From JAJPXC01 sp964510535 (GTDB lineage Bacteria > Bacteroidota > Bacteroidia > Bacteroidales > Muribaculaceae), in the NCBI GenBank assembly GCA_964510535.1, contig CAZECG010000008.1, forward strand, positions 31,335 to 95,334: a DNA stretch of 64,000 nucleotides, written 5' to 3'. The translations under genes and the position numbers were made by a program. The notes under the pieces are model-generated. The model did no database searches. It was not told the origin of the DNA and saw only the letters and a program-made list of their open reading frames with translations. This document shows, one piece after another, positions 35,937-45,567 of this stretch; position 1 is the stretch's first letter; each line of letters begins with the position of its first letter.

Positions 35937-37205
35937 TCAAAATGCCTCACCAATAGCGAATAAAATCCCCGAGGTATCCTTTCCGAAACCGTAATCAATG
36001 CGCGCGTTGACGTTGTGTTTGAACTCAAATCGAAGGCCAAAGCCAAAGTTATACAGCCATTCGGGTCTTATGTCGCGTTCTTTATACTCTTTTACAGCTG
36101 AGAAAAGGGTCGCTCCACCAATCCATGTTGTCACTCCTAAACGCCGCCACAGATGCTGTCTCAGTTCCAATTGACAGGCGACTTGATTATTATCCATGTA
36201 TGAACCCATATAATACCCCCTCATTCTTATGCCATCTGACGCAATCATCTCACGCATAGCCCATGGTGTATGAGATGTTTGTAGGCAGGAGTACCAGTCG
36301 AATGCGAGCACCGAGCCCTGCCACAAATGCTTATAAATATTAAAAATAAGTGTATGCCTGAAAAAAGATGCCGGCGCATTGCCAAAATATTTATAGAAAA
36401 ACATCGGTTTATAGGCAAAATGCAGTCCGCGAGTGGGGGTCAATAGATTATCGCGGGTGTCAAATTCCAACGAAAGTCCTAACCCCGTTACATAATATTG
36501 CCGTCCTTCACCGAGCAGATAGTCGGGGTTACCGATATTACGAGCATCGGTGTAATCAGCTCTCACTTGAAATCCTCCATAGATATTGTGGGTCAGCCGG
36601 TATACGTATTCAGCATTCAAATCAATTTGTCGACGGTCATATTTTGTCATGGGATTGGTAGCTGTTTCTTCAGAATTTATGCCCCAGAAATCGAGATGTT
36701 TTTTATATATCTCGATTTTATAGGACAATCTTGACCTGTTATCAGGAAATAGATTGTTACCTTTGATGGTAAAGACATAAAATCCATTCAGCGAAGCATT
36801 GATTGATGCAAACACATCGGAAGGCTGCATGATGGAATCGGAGCGGTTTATGCGATAAAGTGCGGTTGCCGCTCCGCCGATACCAAAACCCGCCTCGCGA
36901 GTATAAGATGGGGTAATTCCAAAACTCAAATCAATCTTACGTTCGTGAGTGCGGTCGACGTTACCTCTCATCAATGACGACAAGTAGGTGCGCATCCATT
37001 TTGGGGTTTTTGATAGATATGGAATAGAATCGGCGTATTCCGTGGATGACACCACTTTCTTCTCAGGCACGATTTGTTTTATCCCCGTTAATGGGGTGCC
37101 TATTCCTTTTTCGGAATTGGGAATGGAATCTGTACTGGCTGTCCGCGCCAGAATAATTGGCGAAGCAAACAGCCAGACTACAATGAATATCCAAAATCTC
37201 ATCAA
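35937..37205 (-). CDS. Omp85-superfamily outer-membrane barrel protein
   Basis: A 422-residue exported protein (signal peptide ending near ILARTA). The C-terminal three quarters show the bacterial surface antigen barrel: repeated amphipathic strands, LEFDTRDNLLTPTRGLHFAY, and GIRMRGYYMGSYMDNN, which matches the Omp85 lid-lock (V/I)RGY motif. Bacteroidetes BamA-like proteins of this size lack POTRA repeats; here the N-terminal 80 residues are too short for one. It is probably an orphan TamA/BamA-like barrel with unknown substrate. It starts 20 bp after the ftsH stop. Confidence 0.85.
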   Translation of the reverse strand: MMRFWIFIVVWLFASPIILARTASTDSIPNSEKGIGTPLTGIKQIVPEKKVVSSTEYADSIPYLSKTPKWMRTYLSSLMRGNVDRTHERKIDLSFGITPSYTREAGFGIGGAATALYRINRSDSIMQPSDVFASINASLNGFYVFTIKGNNLFPDNRSRLSYKIEIYKKHLDFWGINSEETATNPMTKYDRRQIDLNAEYVYRLTHNIYGGFQVRADYTDARNIGNPDYLLGEGRQYYVTGLGLSLEFDTRDNLLTPTRGLHFAYKPMFFYKYFGNAPASFFRHTLIFNIYKHLWQGSVLAFDWYSCLQTSHTPWAMREMIASDGIRMRGYYMGSYMDNNQVACQLELRQHLWRRLGVTTWIGGATLFSAVKEYKERDIRPEWLYNFGFGLRFEFKHNVNARIDYGFGKDTSGILFAIGEAF

Positions 37206-37225
37206 GAGAATGTATAATTACGAGG

Positions 37226-39304
37226 TCACTGTTTCGGCAATGGCGGCATATCTTTGGGATATTCCACAGTCGAATCGTCAGGAGTTTGTGAATTTCCATG
37301 AACACTATCCGCATCGGTATTACTATTAAACGAACCAGCGGATATGTCTTCGACATCGGCATCGTCAATATCTTGTACGGTACTTTTTTTGTCGGCTTCC
37401 CGTGCAGCAAGTATCTCGTCGGTGCGGGATGTCCATGGACGTTTTCCGAATATTTTCTCCACATCCTCAGCGAATATGACTTCCCTGCTAATTAGCACTT
37501 CAGCCAGCTTATTATGACCCTCAGCGTGTTCAAGAAGGATTTTTTTAGCTCTATCATATTGCTCGTTGACAATGCGGAGCACTTCTTCATCAATCATTCT
37601 CGCGCGATCATCGCTGTAGGGCTTTGAGAATCCATATTCTTGCCCGGTTGAATCATAATAACACAAGTTCGGCAACTTCGGACTCATGCCATAGTACACG
37701 ACCATAGCATAAGCCTGTTTTGTCACACGCTCAAGGTCATTAGCCGCGCCAGTCGATATTCTACCCAGGAACAGTTCCTCGGCGGCACGTCCGCCAAGGG
37801 TTGCGCACATTTCATCAAGGATAGCTTCAGCAGGGGTAATCTGGCGTTCCTCCGGGAGGTACCATGCAGCACCGAGTGCTTTTCCACGGGGCACGATTGT
37901 GACCTTAATCAAAGGATTTGCATATTGCAGATGCCAAGACAAGGCAGCGTGGCCTGCTTCATGAATAGCTATAGACTTCTTTTCTTCTTCAGTCGTGATT
38001 TTACTGCGTTTTTCCAATCCCCCGATTATGCGGTCTACGGCATCAATGAAATCTTGACGCTGAACAGACGACTTGTTGTGGCGTGCGGCGATAAGAGCCG
38101 CTTCGTTGCATACGTTGGCTATGTCCGCACCAGAGAAACCGGGAGTTTGTCGGGCGAGAAGTTCCACGTCCACAGTGTGATCGGTCTTGACATTGCGCAG
38201 ATGCACGTTGAAGATTGCGACACGATCGTTAAGATCGGGCAATTCGACATAAATCTGCCGGTCAAAACGCCCAGCGCGCAATAGAGCCTTGTCAAGTATA
38301 TCAGCGCGGTTTGTGGCAGCCAGAATAATGACACCGCTATTAGAACCGAATCCATCCATTTCGGTCAGAAGCTGGTTAAGGGTATTCTCGCGTTCGTCAT
38401 TGGCTCCCATATTCGGATTTTTGCCACGGGCACGCCCAACGGCATCAATCTCATCAATAAATACGATACAGGGAGCTTTTTCTTTTGCTTGACGGAACAA
38501 ATCGCGCACACGCGAAGCACCGACACCTACGAACATCTCAACAAAATCAGACCCTGACATCGAAAAAAATGGCACGTTCGCTTCGCCAGCAACCGCTTTG
38601 GCGAGCAAAGTCTTACCCGTACCGGGAGGGCCTACGAGCAAAGCGCCTTTGGGAATCTTACCACCAAGTTCAGTGTATCTTTGCGGATTCTTAAGGAACT
38701 CAACAATTTCCTCAATCTCAGTCTTCGCCTCAGACAGTCCGGCGACATCTTTAAATGTGACTTTAACCGGGCCATCTTTATCAAAAATCTGAGCCTTTGA
38801 TTTACCGACACTGAAAACGCCTCCCGCTCCGCTGTCGCGTCCGGACATTCGTTTCATCATGTAGAACCAGAATGCGACAAGCAACAAAACCGGTCCGAAA
38901 GTCCATATTATAGAAGAAAAGTCACTGCTCTTCTCATATTGTACGTCGCCGTTGAAAACGCCTTGCTGTTTCCAAGTATCTATTTGTTTCTGAAGATAAT
39001 CGGCCGATGCGATATCAGTGGCTACTCTCGCATCTATACCTGCATCACTGCGATATTGGCTATCATGGAATAATGCCGACGCAAGCGAGTCAGTAAGCAC
39101 CGCCTCGGCTTCATTTTTCTTTGATATGATTATAATCTTCTTGACACCGCCTTCGGTGACGTATTTTTCAAATTCGGAATAGCTTACTTCTTTTGTTATA
39201 GTGTTGTTATCGAGGTATAGCGCACCAGCCAAAAACACAAGAAGTATGGCATACATCCAGTAAATACTGAATTTTATTGTTTTCTTATTCTTATTGGGGG
39301 CCAT
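37226..39304 (-). CDS. ftsH: Membrane-bound ATP-dependent zinc protease FtsH
   Basis: Hexameric AAA+ protease that extracts and degrades membrane and short-lived soluble proteins. The 692-residue product has two membrane helices (about 12-30 and 133-150) flanking a periplasmic loop, Walker A GPPGTGKT (225-232), Walker B CIVFIDEIDAVG, the second-region-of-homology block AATNRADILDKALLRAGRFD, and the zinc motif HEAGH in AIHEAGHAALSW. The C-terminal 40 residues are acidic. Full length. It is 77 bp after rsfS. Confidence 0.97.
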   Translation of the reverse strand: MAPNKNKKTIKFSIYWMYAILLVFLAGALYLDNNTITKEVSYSEFEKYVTEGGVKKIIIISKKNEAEAVLTDSLASALFHDSQYRSDAGIDARVATDIASADYLQKQIDTWKQQGVFNGDVQYEKSSDFSSIIWTFGPVLLLVAFWFYMMKRMSGRDSGAGGVFSVGKSKAQIFDKDGPVKVTFKDVAGLSEAKTEIEEIVEFLKNPQRYTELGGKIPKGALLVGPPGTGKTLLAKAVAGEANVPFFSMSGSDFVEMFVGVGASRVRDLFRQAKEKAPCIVFIDEIDAVGRARGKNPNMGANDERENTLNQLLTEMDGFGSNSGVIILAATNRADILDKALLRAGRFDRQIYVELPDLNDRVAIFNVHLRNVKTDHTVDVELLARQTPGFSGADIANVCNEAALIAARHNKSSVQRQDFIDAVDRIIGGLEKRSKITTEEEKKSIAIHEAGHAALSWHLQYANPLIKVTIVPRGKALGAAWYLPEERQITPAEAILDEMCATLGGRAAEELFLGRISTGAANDLERVTKQAYAMVVYYGMSPKLPNLCYYDSTGQEYGFSKPYSDDRARMIDEEVLRIVNEQYDRAKKILLEHAEGHNKLAEVLISREVIFAEDVEKIFGKRPWTSRTDEILAAREADKKSTVQDIDDADVEDISAGSFNSNTDADSVHGNSQTPDDSTVEYPKDMPPLPKQ

Positions 39305-39381
39305 TAAATAAGGAAGTGTTAGCGGAATTTTTAGAATCGAGAAACCTGTCTATGTCGTTGTTTGAAATATGCGATAATAAA

Positions 39382-39741
39382 TCAATCCAAGTCCGCGACT
39401 TGTTCAAGCCGTGCGTCGCTCCACAGCTCCTCAAGATTGTACAGTTGACGGATTTCAGGAAGGAACACATGAACAAGCATGGAACCATAATCAATAACTA
39501 TCCATTGGGAGTTTTTATATCCATCATAGTTATAGGGCTTTTGACCCGATTGCGTCTGGACATACTCTCTGATATTATCGGCTATTGATGCGACCTGCAT
39601 TGTCGAAGAACCTTGACATATGATAAATTCATCGACAGCCGCACCTTCGATTTTTGACAGGTCGACATACGTTATACCGCGTCCTTTACGGTCCTGGATT
39701 CCTTCTATTATCAGTCGCTTTAAATCAGTATTTTCTGTCAT
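39382..39741 (-). CDS. rsfS: Ribosome silencing factor RsfS
   Basis: Binds ribosomal protein L14 and blocks subunit joining when nutrients are short. The 119-residue product has the DUF143 pattern DRKGRGITYVDLSKIEGAAVDEFIICQG, here split as GRGITYVDLSKIE and DEFIICQGSSTMQV, with SQWIVIDYGSMLVHVFLPE near the end. Length is typical. It appears to head the rsfS-ftsH-barrel operon: an exact -7 element lies 26 nt upstream. Confidence 0.94.
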   Translation of the reverse strand: MTENTDLKRLIIEGIQDRKGRGITYVDLSKIEGAAVDEFIICQGSSTMQVASIADNIREYVQTQSGQKPYNYDGYKNSQWIVIDYGSMLVHVFLPEIRQLYNLEELWSDARLEQVADLD

Positions 39742-39766
39742 CTGATTAAGTTAAATATTATAATTG

Positions 39767-39774
39767 CAAAAGTA
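39767..39774 (-). promoter_or_regulatory. -7 element before rsfS
   Basis: The minus strand reads TACTTTTG, an exact TAnnTTTG match, about 26 nt before the rsfS ATG. Confidence 0.5.
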
Positions 39775-39865
39775 GTTAATTTTCAGTTATCTGAATCGTT
39801 TTTGTCAACGTTACTTCCATTTTAGAACAAAAAACGTGCCAAAAAAGTTATCGTAGCTGTTTGAT

Positions 39866-41137
39866 TCATTCATATTTGATTGTCGAAGCCGGAGATATGC
39901 GGGAAATCATATGCGCCGGAATTAGGAATAACGCCGTTGACATGGCCAATACGCAAATATTCAAAATGAGAATCGCAGCCCAATCTATTCTAATCGGAAC
40001 CGCTGTCAGATAATAGGAGGAAGCGTCAAGCGACAACAGGCGAAATTTCCACTGGATAATGGAAAGCCCGAGCCCTATGACATTTCCCACAATCATGCCT
40101 TTAATGATTATTCGCTCTGCAAGATGAACAAACACTTTGCCAATCTGGAGATTTGTGGCACCCATAGCTTTCAGTATGCCTATGAATTTCACTCGCTCAA
40201 GTATAAGAATGAACAGCGATGACACAAGTGTAAAACCTGATACAGCCGCCATTAGTGCAATAATCACGATCACATTGGTGTCAAGCAAGTCAAGCCAGCT
40301 GAAATAGGCCGCACCGGTTCTCATGACATTATCAACCTTGTAGCGACTAACCGTTTCATCGCCATTGACATGCGCAGCTAAATAATAATCGTAGAGAGTA
40401 TTGTCAAGACCCTCAGACATAGAAATAATCGAGTCTTCGGGAACAGAGGTAATCTCAATGCGACTGCCTGAAACCGGGTCAATACCCGCTATGCGTTGCA
40501 GCAGCGGCAAAGATATGAAACAATGCGAATTGTCGAAATCGGCAAAGTGTGTGTCATAGACAGCTTTCAAATACAACCGGCGCGCTTTTAGACTCTCATT
40601 TGCAAAAAAATAGGCATCAATCTTTTCACCAACGTTTAAACCGAGCTTTTCGGCGGAGGCTTTCGACAAAACCAAAGAATTACGCTCCTCAGGATTGTTC
40701 AAATCCGGCATTTGGCCATCGACTACCGCTGATTTTACTGCCTTCCAATCGTGGTTAGCGTCAAAGGCATCAAATTGAAGCCCAAGAAAATCGCTTTCGG
40801 TTTTCAAAACTCCAGCTTGACTCAAAGCCAAAGAGACAGGATATCGTCCACCTAACGCGTCATCAATCCTATGCCTATCATTTTGGCTCATCATCGGCGA
40901 TGAATATCGTCCGAACTCGTCGTATGATTCTGAAGCGGAGACAGATATGGACGCTCCAACGCCCATGACCTTCTCTCTGATCTGACTTTTAAAGCCCATA
41001 ACCACGGTAATCGCCAAAATCATTATAGACATAGACATCGCAGTACCGACAACTGCGATTATCATGCTTGACGAACTACGTCGGCCATTCTCAGACCCGA
41101 ATCGGAGATGGCGGGCGATAAAAACCGAAACATCCAT
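39866..41137 (-). CDS. LolC/LolE-type ABC transporter permease
   Basis: A 423-residue membrane protein with one N-terminal helix (about 25-50), a large periplasmic MacB-like domain (about 50-275) and three C-terminal helices of the FtsX domain, with VIVIIALMAAVSGFTLVSSL and ILERVKFIGILKAMGATNLQ, the coupling helix. In Bacteroidetes these proteins are assigned to lipoprotein release, working with a LolD ATPase encoded elsewhere. No ATPase gene is adjacent. It begins 8 bp after the aminotransferase gene. Confidence 0.88.
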   Translation of the reverse strand: MDVSVFIARHLRFGSENGRRSSSSMIIAVVGTAMSMSIMILAITVVMGFKSQIREKVMGVGASISVSASESYDEFGRYSSPMMSQNDRHRIDDALGGRYPVSLALSQAGVLKTESDFLGLQFDAFDANHDWKAVKSAVVDGQMPDLNNPEERNSLVLSKASAEKLGLNVGEKIDAYFFANESLKARRLYLKAVYDTHFADFDNSHCFISLPLLQRIAGIDPVSGSRIEITSVPEDSIISMSEGLDNTLYDYYLAAHVNGDETVSRYKVDNVMRTGAAYFSWLDLLDTNVIVIIALMAAVSGFTLVSSLFILILERVKFIGILKAMGATNLQIGKVFVHLAERIIIKGMIVGNVIGLGLSIIQWKFRLLSLDASSYYLTAVPIRIDWAAILILNICVLAMSTALFLIPAHMISRISPASTIKYE

Positions 41138-41145
41138 AACCCCAA

Positions 41146-42348
41146 TCAGGCGATAGTACGTCCGGGATACGCTTTAAGAGCCTCTTTCAATACGGTCAAA
41201 GCCTGAGCCAAATCTTCTTTTTTGAGGACATATGCCATCCTGACCTCATTTTTGCCAACGCCGGGGGTTGTATAAAACCCAGATGCAGGTGCCATAAAAA
41301 CGGTGGCACCTTCATATTGGAAATCCCGCAAACACCATTCACAGAATTTATCTGCATCGTCAACCGGAAGCGACACAACGGTATAAAAAGCACCCATCGG
41401 GATAGGGGAGTAGCATCCGGGAATACGATTAAGACCGTCTATCAAGAACTTTCGGCGTTCGACGTATTCGTTGTATGTACCTAACATATAACTTTCGGGG
41501 GCGTCAATAGATGCCTCAGCGACAATCTGACCCAACAGTGGCGGACTCAGTCGCGCCTGACAGAACTTCATCACATTAGCTTTAAGTTCCTTATGTTTGG
41601 TTATTATTGCCCCAATCCTAATACCACATTCACTATACCGCTTTGATACGGAATCAATCAGCACTACCTGCTCCTCTATTCCGTTAAGGTGAAACGCCGA
41701 GATGTAAGGAGCACCTGTGTAACAAAATTCACGATACACTTCATCTGAGAACAGGAACAAATCATATTTTTTGACGATATCCCTAATCTGATTCATTTCC
41801 TTTTGGGTATAAAGATAACCCGTCGGATTATTCGGATTGCAAATCAATATTCCTTTAGTACGAGGTGTGATTAGTTCCTCAAACTTCTCCAACGGAGGCA
41901 ATGCGAATCCCTCGTCAATGCTTGAGGGGACAGTCACTATTTTGGCACCTGCCGAAATAGCGAAAGCCATATAGTTGGCATACGCGGGTTCGGGAACTAT
42001 AATCTCGTCACCCGGGTCAAGGCATGCCATGAAAGCAAACAGAACCGCCTCCGAGCCGCCCGTGGTCACAATTATATCATCGACATCAACATTGATGTGG
42101 AAACGGTGATAATAGCTTTCGAGTTTTTTACGGAGAGAATAAAGACCTTCTGACGGACTATATTCCAATACCTTACGGTCAATGTTATTTAATGCGGCAA
42201 GCCCTTCAGCCGGGGTTGGCAAATCGGGCTGTCCGATATTCAAATGGTACACTTTGATACCGCGTGCTTTCGCATCGTTGGCTAAAGGCACTAATTTACG
42301 AATGGGAGATGCCGGCATTATCTGCCCGCGAAGAGATGTATTTGGCAT
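41146..42348 (-). CDS. PLP-dependent class I/II aminotransferase (aspartate aminotransferase-like)
   Basis: A 400-residue fold-type I enzyme. It shows YHLNIGQPDLPTPAEGL, VTTGGSEAVLFAFMACL, CNPNNPTGYLYT, LFSDEVYREFCY and the PLP lysine block SVSKRYSECGIRIG. These place it in the AspB/AspC-like group widely found in Bacteroidetes; the amino-acid substrate cannot be fixed from sequence. No signal peptide, so cytosolic. It lies 35 bp after purT and 8 bp before the permease. Confidence 0.93.
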   Translation of the reverse strand: MPNTSLRGQIMPASPIRKLVPLANDAKARGIKVYHLNIGQPDLPTPAEGLAALNNIDRKVLEYSPSEGLYSLRKKLESYYHRFHINVDVDDIIVTTGGSEAVLFAFMACLDPGDEIIVPEPAYANYMAFAISAGAKIVTVPSSIDEGFALPPLEKFEELITPRTKGILICNPNNPTGYLYTQKEMNQIRDIVKKYDLFLFSDEVYREFCYTGAPYISAFHLNGIEEQVVLIDSVSKRYSECGIRIGAIITKHKELKANVMKFCQARLSPPLLGQIVAEASIDAPESYMLGTYNEYVERRKFLIDGLNRIPGCYSPIPMGAFYTVVSLPVDDADKFCEWCLRDFQYEGATVFMAPASGFYTTPGVGKNEVRMAYVLKKEDLAQALTVLKEALKAYPGRTIA

Positions 42349-42383
42349 AAATACAGTTATTTAATCGTGTTGACACCGTGAAT

Positions 42384-43574
42384 TTACCGTGGCAACACTT
42401 CAACATTAAGTTTGGAGTAGGCTCTTGACGCTTTATCCTTAGCCTCATCAACAGTAGGAGCCGACGCGAGTATCACGCCCATGCGGCGATGCCCGTTTAT
42501 TTCAGGTTTTCCAAAAATGCGCATCTGAGTACCCGGCTCGGCCAGAACCTCTTGAAGATTGTCCATTACAATTTTGTCGGTATCACCCTCGACGACTATG
42601 GCTCTTGACGCGCCAGGTGTCAGTAGCGTGATTTCAGGCACAGGTAATCCGAGCAATGCCCGGGTATGCAATGCAAACTCGCTTTGATCTTGAGTTATCA
42701 TTGTGACCATGCCCGTGTCATGTGGGCGCGGTGACACTTCGCTAAATATCACTTCATCGCCTTTCACAAACAGCTCGACACCAAATATTCCGTAACCGCC
42801 TAACGCATCAGTGACTTTTTTCGCAATCTCTTGAGCTCGTTCAAGCGCAGGCGTCGACATCGGTTGGGGTTGCCATGAGTAGCGATAGTCACCATCGACC
42901 TGAATATGACCGATTGGTGCGCAGAAAGTGGTACCGGAACAGCTTCTGACGGTGAGCAATGTTATTTCGTAATCAAAATCGACGAACCCTTCCACGATGA
43001 CGCGTCCCGCACCTGCTCGACCGCCTTCCTGTGCTACACACCAAGCGTTATCAATATCAGCTTCCGACTTTATGACGCTTTGCCCATGACCAGAAGAACT
43101 CATAATCGGCTTAACAACACATGGGATACCCACAGCATTAACCGCTTCTTTAAATTCGTTCTCATCCGAGGCGAAACGGTAGATTGATGTTTTGACTCCA
43201 AGTTTTTCGGCTGCGAGAGTTCTAATACCCTCCCTATTCATAGTCAACCATGCTGCCGATGCTGTCGGGGTTACATTGTAACCATCTTTTTCAAGTTCTA
43301 TAAGGGCGGGAGTCGCGATGGCCTCGACTTCGGGTATGATATGATCGGGTTTTTCCAGCTCAATGATTCTCTTCAACTCTTCAGCGTCGAGCATATTGAA
43401 CACATGGCTTCTGTGGGCAATCTGCATCGCAGGGGCTCCAGGGTATCTATCGCACGCCACCACTTCAACGCCATAACGCTGTAACTCAATGGCGACTTCT
43501 TTTCCAAGTTCACCGCTACCCAACAACAAAGCCTTTCGACCAACAGAGGTCATCACTGATCCGATTTTTGTCAT
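42384..43574 (-). CDS. purT: Formate-dependent phosphoribosylglycinamide formyltransferase
   Basis: ATP-grasp enzyme that makes formyl-GAR from GAR and formate, bypassing folate. The 396-residue product has KALLLGSGELGKEVAIELQRYG, EVVACDRYPGAPAMQIAHRS, PCVVKPIMSSSGHGQSV and GYGIFGVELFVKGDEVIFSE, then SPRPHDTGMVTMI, all PurT-specific. This separates it from PurK. It can use formate released by fermentation. An exact -7 element sits about 90 nt upstream. Confidence 0.97.
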   Translation of the reverse strand: MTKIGSVMTSVGRKALLLGSGELGKEVAIELQRYGVEVVACDRYPGAPAMQIAHRSHVFNMLDAEELKRIIELEKPDHIIPEVEAIATPALIELEKDGYNVTPTASAAWLTMNREGIRTLAAEKLGVKTSIYRFASDENEFKEAVNAVGIPCVVKPIMSSSGHGQSVIKSEADIDNAWCVAQEGGRAGAGRVIVEGFVDFDYEITLLTVRSCSGTTFCAPIGHIQVDGDYRYSWQPQPMSTPALERAQEIAKKVTDALGGYGIFGVELFVKGDEVIFSEVSPRPHDTGMVTMITQDQSEFALHTRALLGLPVPEITLLTPGASRAIVVEGDTDKIVMDNLQEVLAEPGTQMRIFGKPEINGHRRMGVILASAPTVDEAKDKASRAYSKLNVEVLPR

Positions 43575-43663
43575 CTGAAATGTTTAATATTATATCCTAA
43601 AACTAACGTGGCATCTCTCCAACATTGAATCTCATACCAATCGCCGTTGTTAAAACGCAGACG

Positions 43664-43671
43664 CAAAGATA
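43664..43671 (-). promoter_or_regulatory. -7 element of purT
   Basis: The minus strand reads TATCTTTG, an exact TAnnTTTG match, giving a leader of about 80-85 nt before the purT ATG. It starts about 35 nt past the terminator at 43714-43739. Confidence 0.5.
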
Positions 43672-43706
43672 GCCATTTTAAACATAAAACACACTCTGTT
43701 AGGCAC

Positions 43707-43740
43707 AAAAAATAAAGGTCAACCTCACGGCCAACCTTTA
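43707..43740 (-). terminator. Intrinsic terminator with GTGA tetraloop
   Basis: Minus strand: an 11-bp stem (43729-43739 with 43714-43724, three G-U pairs) capped by GTGA and followed by ATTTTTTG. It ends the candidate small RNA rather than a protein gene. Confidence 0.8.
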
Positions 43741-43863
43741 TTCGCTTACACACATAGTACTTAATGTTGAATTTGATATGTCTAAAAACGATATTATTAT
43801 GAAAAAGTTATAGTGCTATTCATTGGTGATGATTTAACTGTTAACTATGATTGATTTCTTTTA
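43707..43863 (-). ncRNA. Candidate intergenic small RNA
   Basis: A stand-alone transcription unit on the minus strand of about 157 nt, bounded by a TTTG-N18-TAACTTTG promoter (43869-43898) and a GNRA-capped intrinsic terminator (43714-43739 plus a six-U tract). The best ORF inside is 8 codons. The 5' part is A/U-rich and weakly folded, like a trans-acting RNA. Known-family identity is not claimed. Without expression data this stays a candidate. Confidence 0.5.
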
Positions 43864-43868
43864 CAACG

Positions 43869-43898
43869 CAAAGTTAATTATAATTTTCAATCATCAAA
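43869..43898 (-). promoter_or_regulatory. Promoter of the candidate small RNA
   Basis: Minus strand: TTTG at 43898-43895, 18 nt, then TAACTTTG at 43876-43869, an exact -7 match with a -33 box at near-ideal spacing. No protein gene follows for 290 nt. Confidence 0.65.
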
Positions 43899-44090
43899 AA
43901 TAATTTCATGAATTTATAATCATCTTTCAATCTTCCAAAATGTCAGCTCAAGGTGAAAATTGTTGTATTTTTTCGCTCAAAAGCACTGAACAGCTAACGA
44001 AAGTCTATTTATTACGTAACAAAATGTCATTTTCAATCTATAACTAAAAAATGTTAAATAAAGAATGTCAAATAATTACCATACACAATA

Positions 44091-44132
44091 AAACCGACAC
44101 CTTGACACTGCGTAGTGGGAAGATGTCGGCTT
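44091..44132 (-). terminator. Intrinsic terminator of the amylase operon
   Basis: Minus strand: a 13-bp stem (44120-44132 with 44091-44103, two G-U pairs), a 16-nt loop, then a U-rich tail (TTTTATT), 16 bp past the amylase stop. Confidence 0.8.
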
Positions 44133-44148
44133 ATGATAAAAAGAGCTA

Positions 44149-45567
44149 TCAGCGATAGAGAATGTAGGAGGTGAGGGGAGCGACTTTTCCCTCAATAACG
44201 CCATTTTTCGTCTTAAACACTGCCGAATGCACTCCGTCGGTGTATTCACCGTTTGGAAAAGCTGTCGCTAATTTAATCCTCTGAGCCTTTTCTGACAGAT
44301 TTATAATAGCAACCCCTTTTTCTCCACGCTCAACCGCAACAACCGCACCATTGTCAGATACCACAATCTTTTCGGGCTGCCCGCTCATGACATGGCGAAA
44401 TTTATTGATAGCAACCACTTCTGGATTCTTGAACTCATCGTTCCCGCGGGCACCGATGCGGTTGTTTCCCCAATAGTTTTCGCGAGTGCTGCCCGCAGGA
44501 CGGCTATAGAATAAAGGAGTGCCTTTATCGCGTGCGGTAAGGAACACCCAACCCATCCTAATAACATCGTCGCTCAATGAAGCCGATTCATGAGCATTAC
44601 AATATGTATCATGTGATTCGACCCAAGTGACCAACTTGTGGGGATCGACCACATGATGCCATGAAGCCAAATCATCGGCATTATAGTTGCCTGAAGCAAG
44701 CACATTGCGAAGCGCATGGCCATAGGCACTTGCAGTCAAATCCATGTATTCGGCGTATTCATCTTCTTTAGTGTTTTTATCTTGAAGTACCTCGCCATAA
44801 ATATATAGACTGTCAGGCATAAGCAGCGACAAGCCTTTCACTCCTTCACGCCCGGTCGCGATATTCCAAAAATTATTATTTTGAGATTTGGTGTCAAGGG
44901 GGTCAGATGGCAAGCCGATATGTTTAGCAGTGTCATAACGGAATCCACGAGCGCCGAGGTTAATAAGGTCATTGACATATTGCAAGTAGTAGTATTGAAA
45001 ATCGGGATTTTCTGTGTTCACATCTGGCAGTCCACCCATCTCCCCGGTTGTGCACTGGAAACGGTCATTATAATCAGTTATAGGAGTAAAACCATTGGCG
45101 TGGTATAGGTTCTCGTGACCACCGACAGCATTATCCAAGTCGGGCAGCACTGCGTTGTGGTCTATGGCTGTGTGATTAGGTAATACATCAACAATCACCT
45201 TGACTCCATATTTGTAAGCAGAATCACACATAGCCTTGAACTGATCACGACTTCCAAGCATATAGTTACCAATCTTCCAATCGGTGGGCTGATAATAATA
45301 GTACCATTTACCCATGACCGAATCACCCGGCTCACTGTATAGCGCCATACCTCCGCCGTCACCCACATAGCAAGTGTTAGCCGGTGAAGTCTGAACAAAA
45401 TCATATCCGGCAGATGCGATTTCTTTCATATTGGATGCTATAGTATCAAATGACCATGACCAAGCATGGAGAATCACGTTGTCGTCAGTCCTGTGGCCGG
45501 AAGGACTTTCTGTCGCAATCATCGGAACCGACATAGCGGCTGCGACCGTCAATGTTAATAATTTCAT
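44149..45567 (-). CDS. Secreted GH13 alpha-amylase
   Basis: Endo-acting alpha-1,4-glucanase, exported by a signal peptide (ending near PMIATE). The 472-residue product has the GH13 blocks VIVDVLPNHTA, GFRYDTAKHI (nucleophile Asp212), LYIYGEVLQ (acid/base Glu259) and VTWVESHDTYCN (Asp320), so all three catalytic residues are present. The start HAWSWSFDTIASNMKEIA resembles the plant/bacterial alpha-amylase subgroup. C-terminal domain C is short. No lipobox, so probably periplasmic or released. It is translationally coupled to a small membrane protein gene (ATGA overlap). No Sus-like transporter genes are nearby. Confidence 0.94.
   Translation of the reverse strand: MKLLTLTVAAAMSVPMIATESPSGHRTDDNVILHAWSWSFDTIASNMKEIASAGYDFVQTSPANTCYVGDGGGMALYSEPGDSVMGKWYYYYQPTDWKIGNYMLGSRDQFKAMCDSAYKYGVKVIVDVLPNHTAIDHNAVLPDLDNAVGGHENLYHANGFTPITDYNDRFQCTTGEMGGLPDVNTENPDFQYYYLQYVNDLINLGARGFRYDTAKHIGLPSDPLDTKSQNNNFWNIATGREGVKGLSLLMPDSLYIYGEVLQDKNTKEDEYAEYMDLTASAYGHALRNVLASGNYNADDLASWHHVVDPHKLVTWVESHDTYCNAHESASLSDDVIRMGWVFLTARDKGTPLFYSRPAGSTRENYWGNNRIGARGNDEFKNPEVVAINKFRHVMSGQPEKIVVSDNGAVVAVERGEKGVAIINLSEKAQRIKLATAFPNGEYTDGVHSAVFKTKNGVIEGKVAPLTSYILYR

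Noticed and set aside
43571..43753. 60-codon open frame overlapping the terminator upstream of purT
   Set aside because: It starts at GTG, runs through the terminator hairpin and the purT promoter, and has no family pattern.
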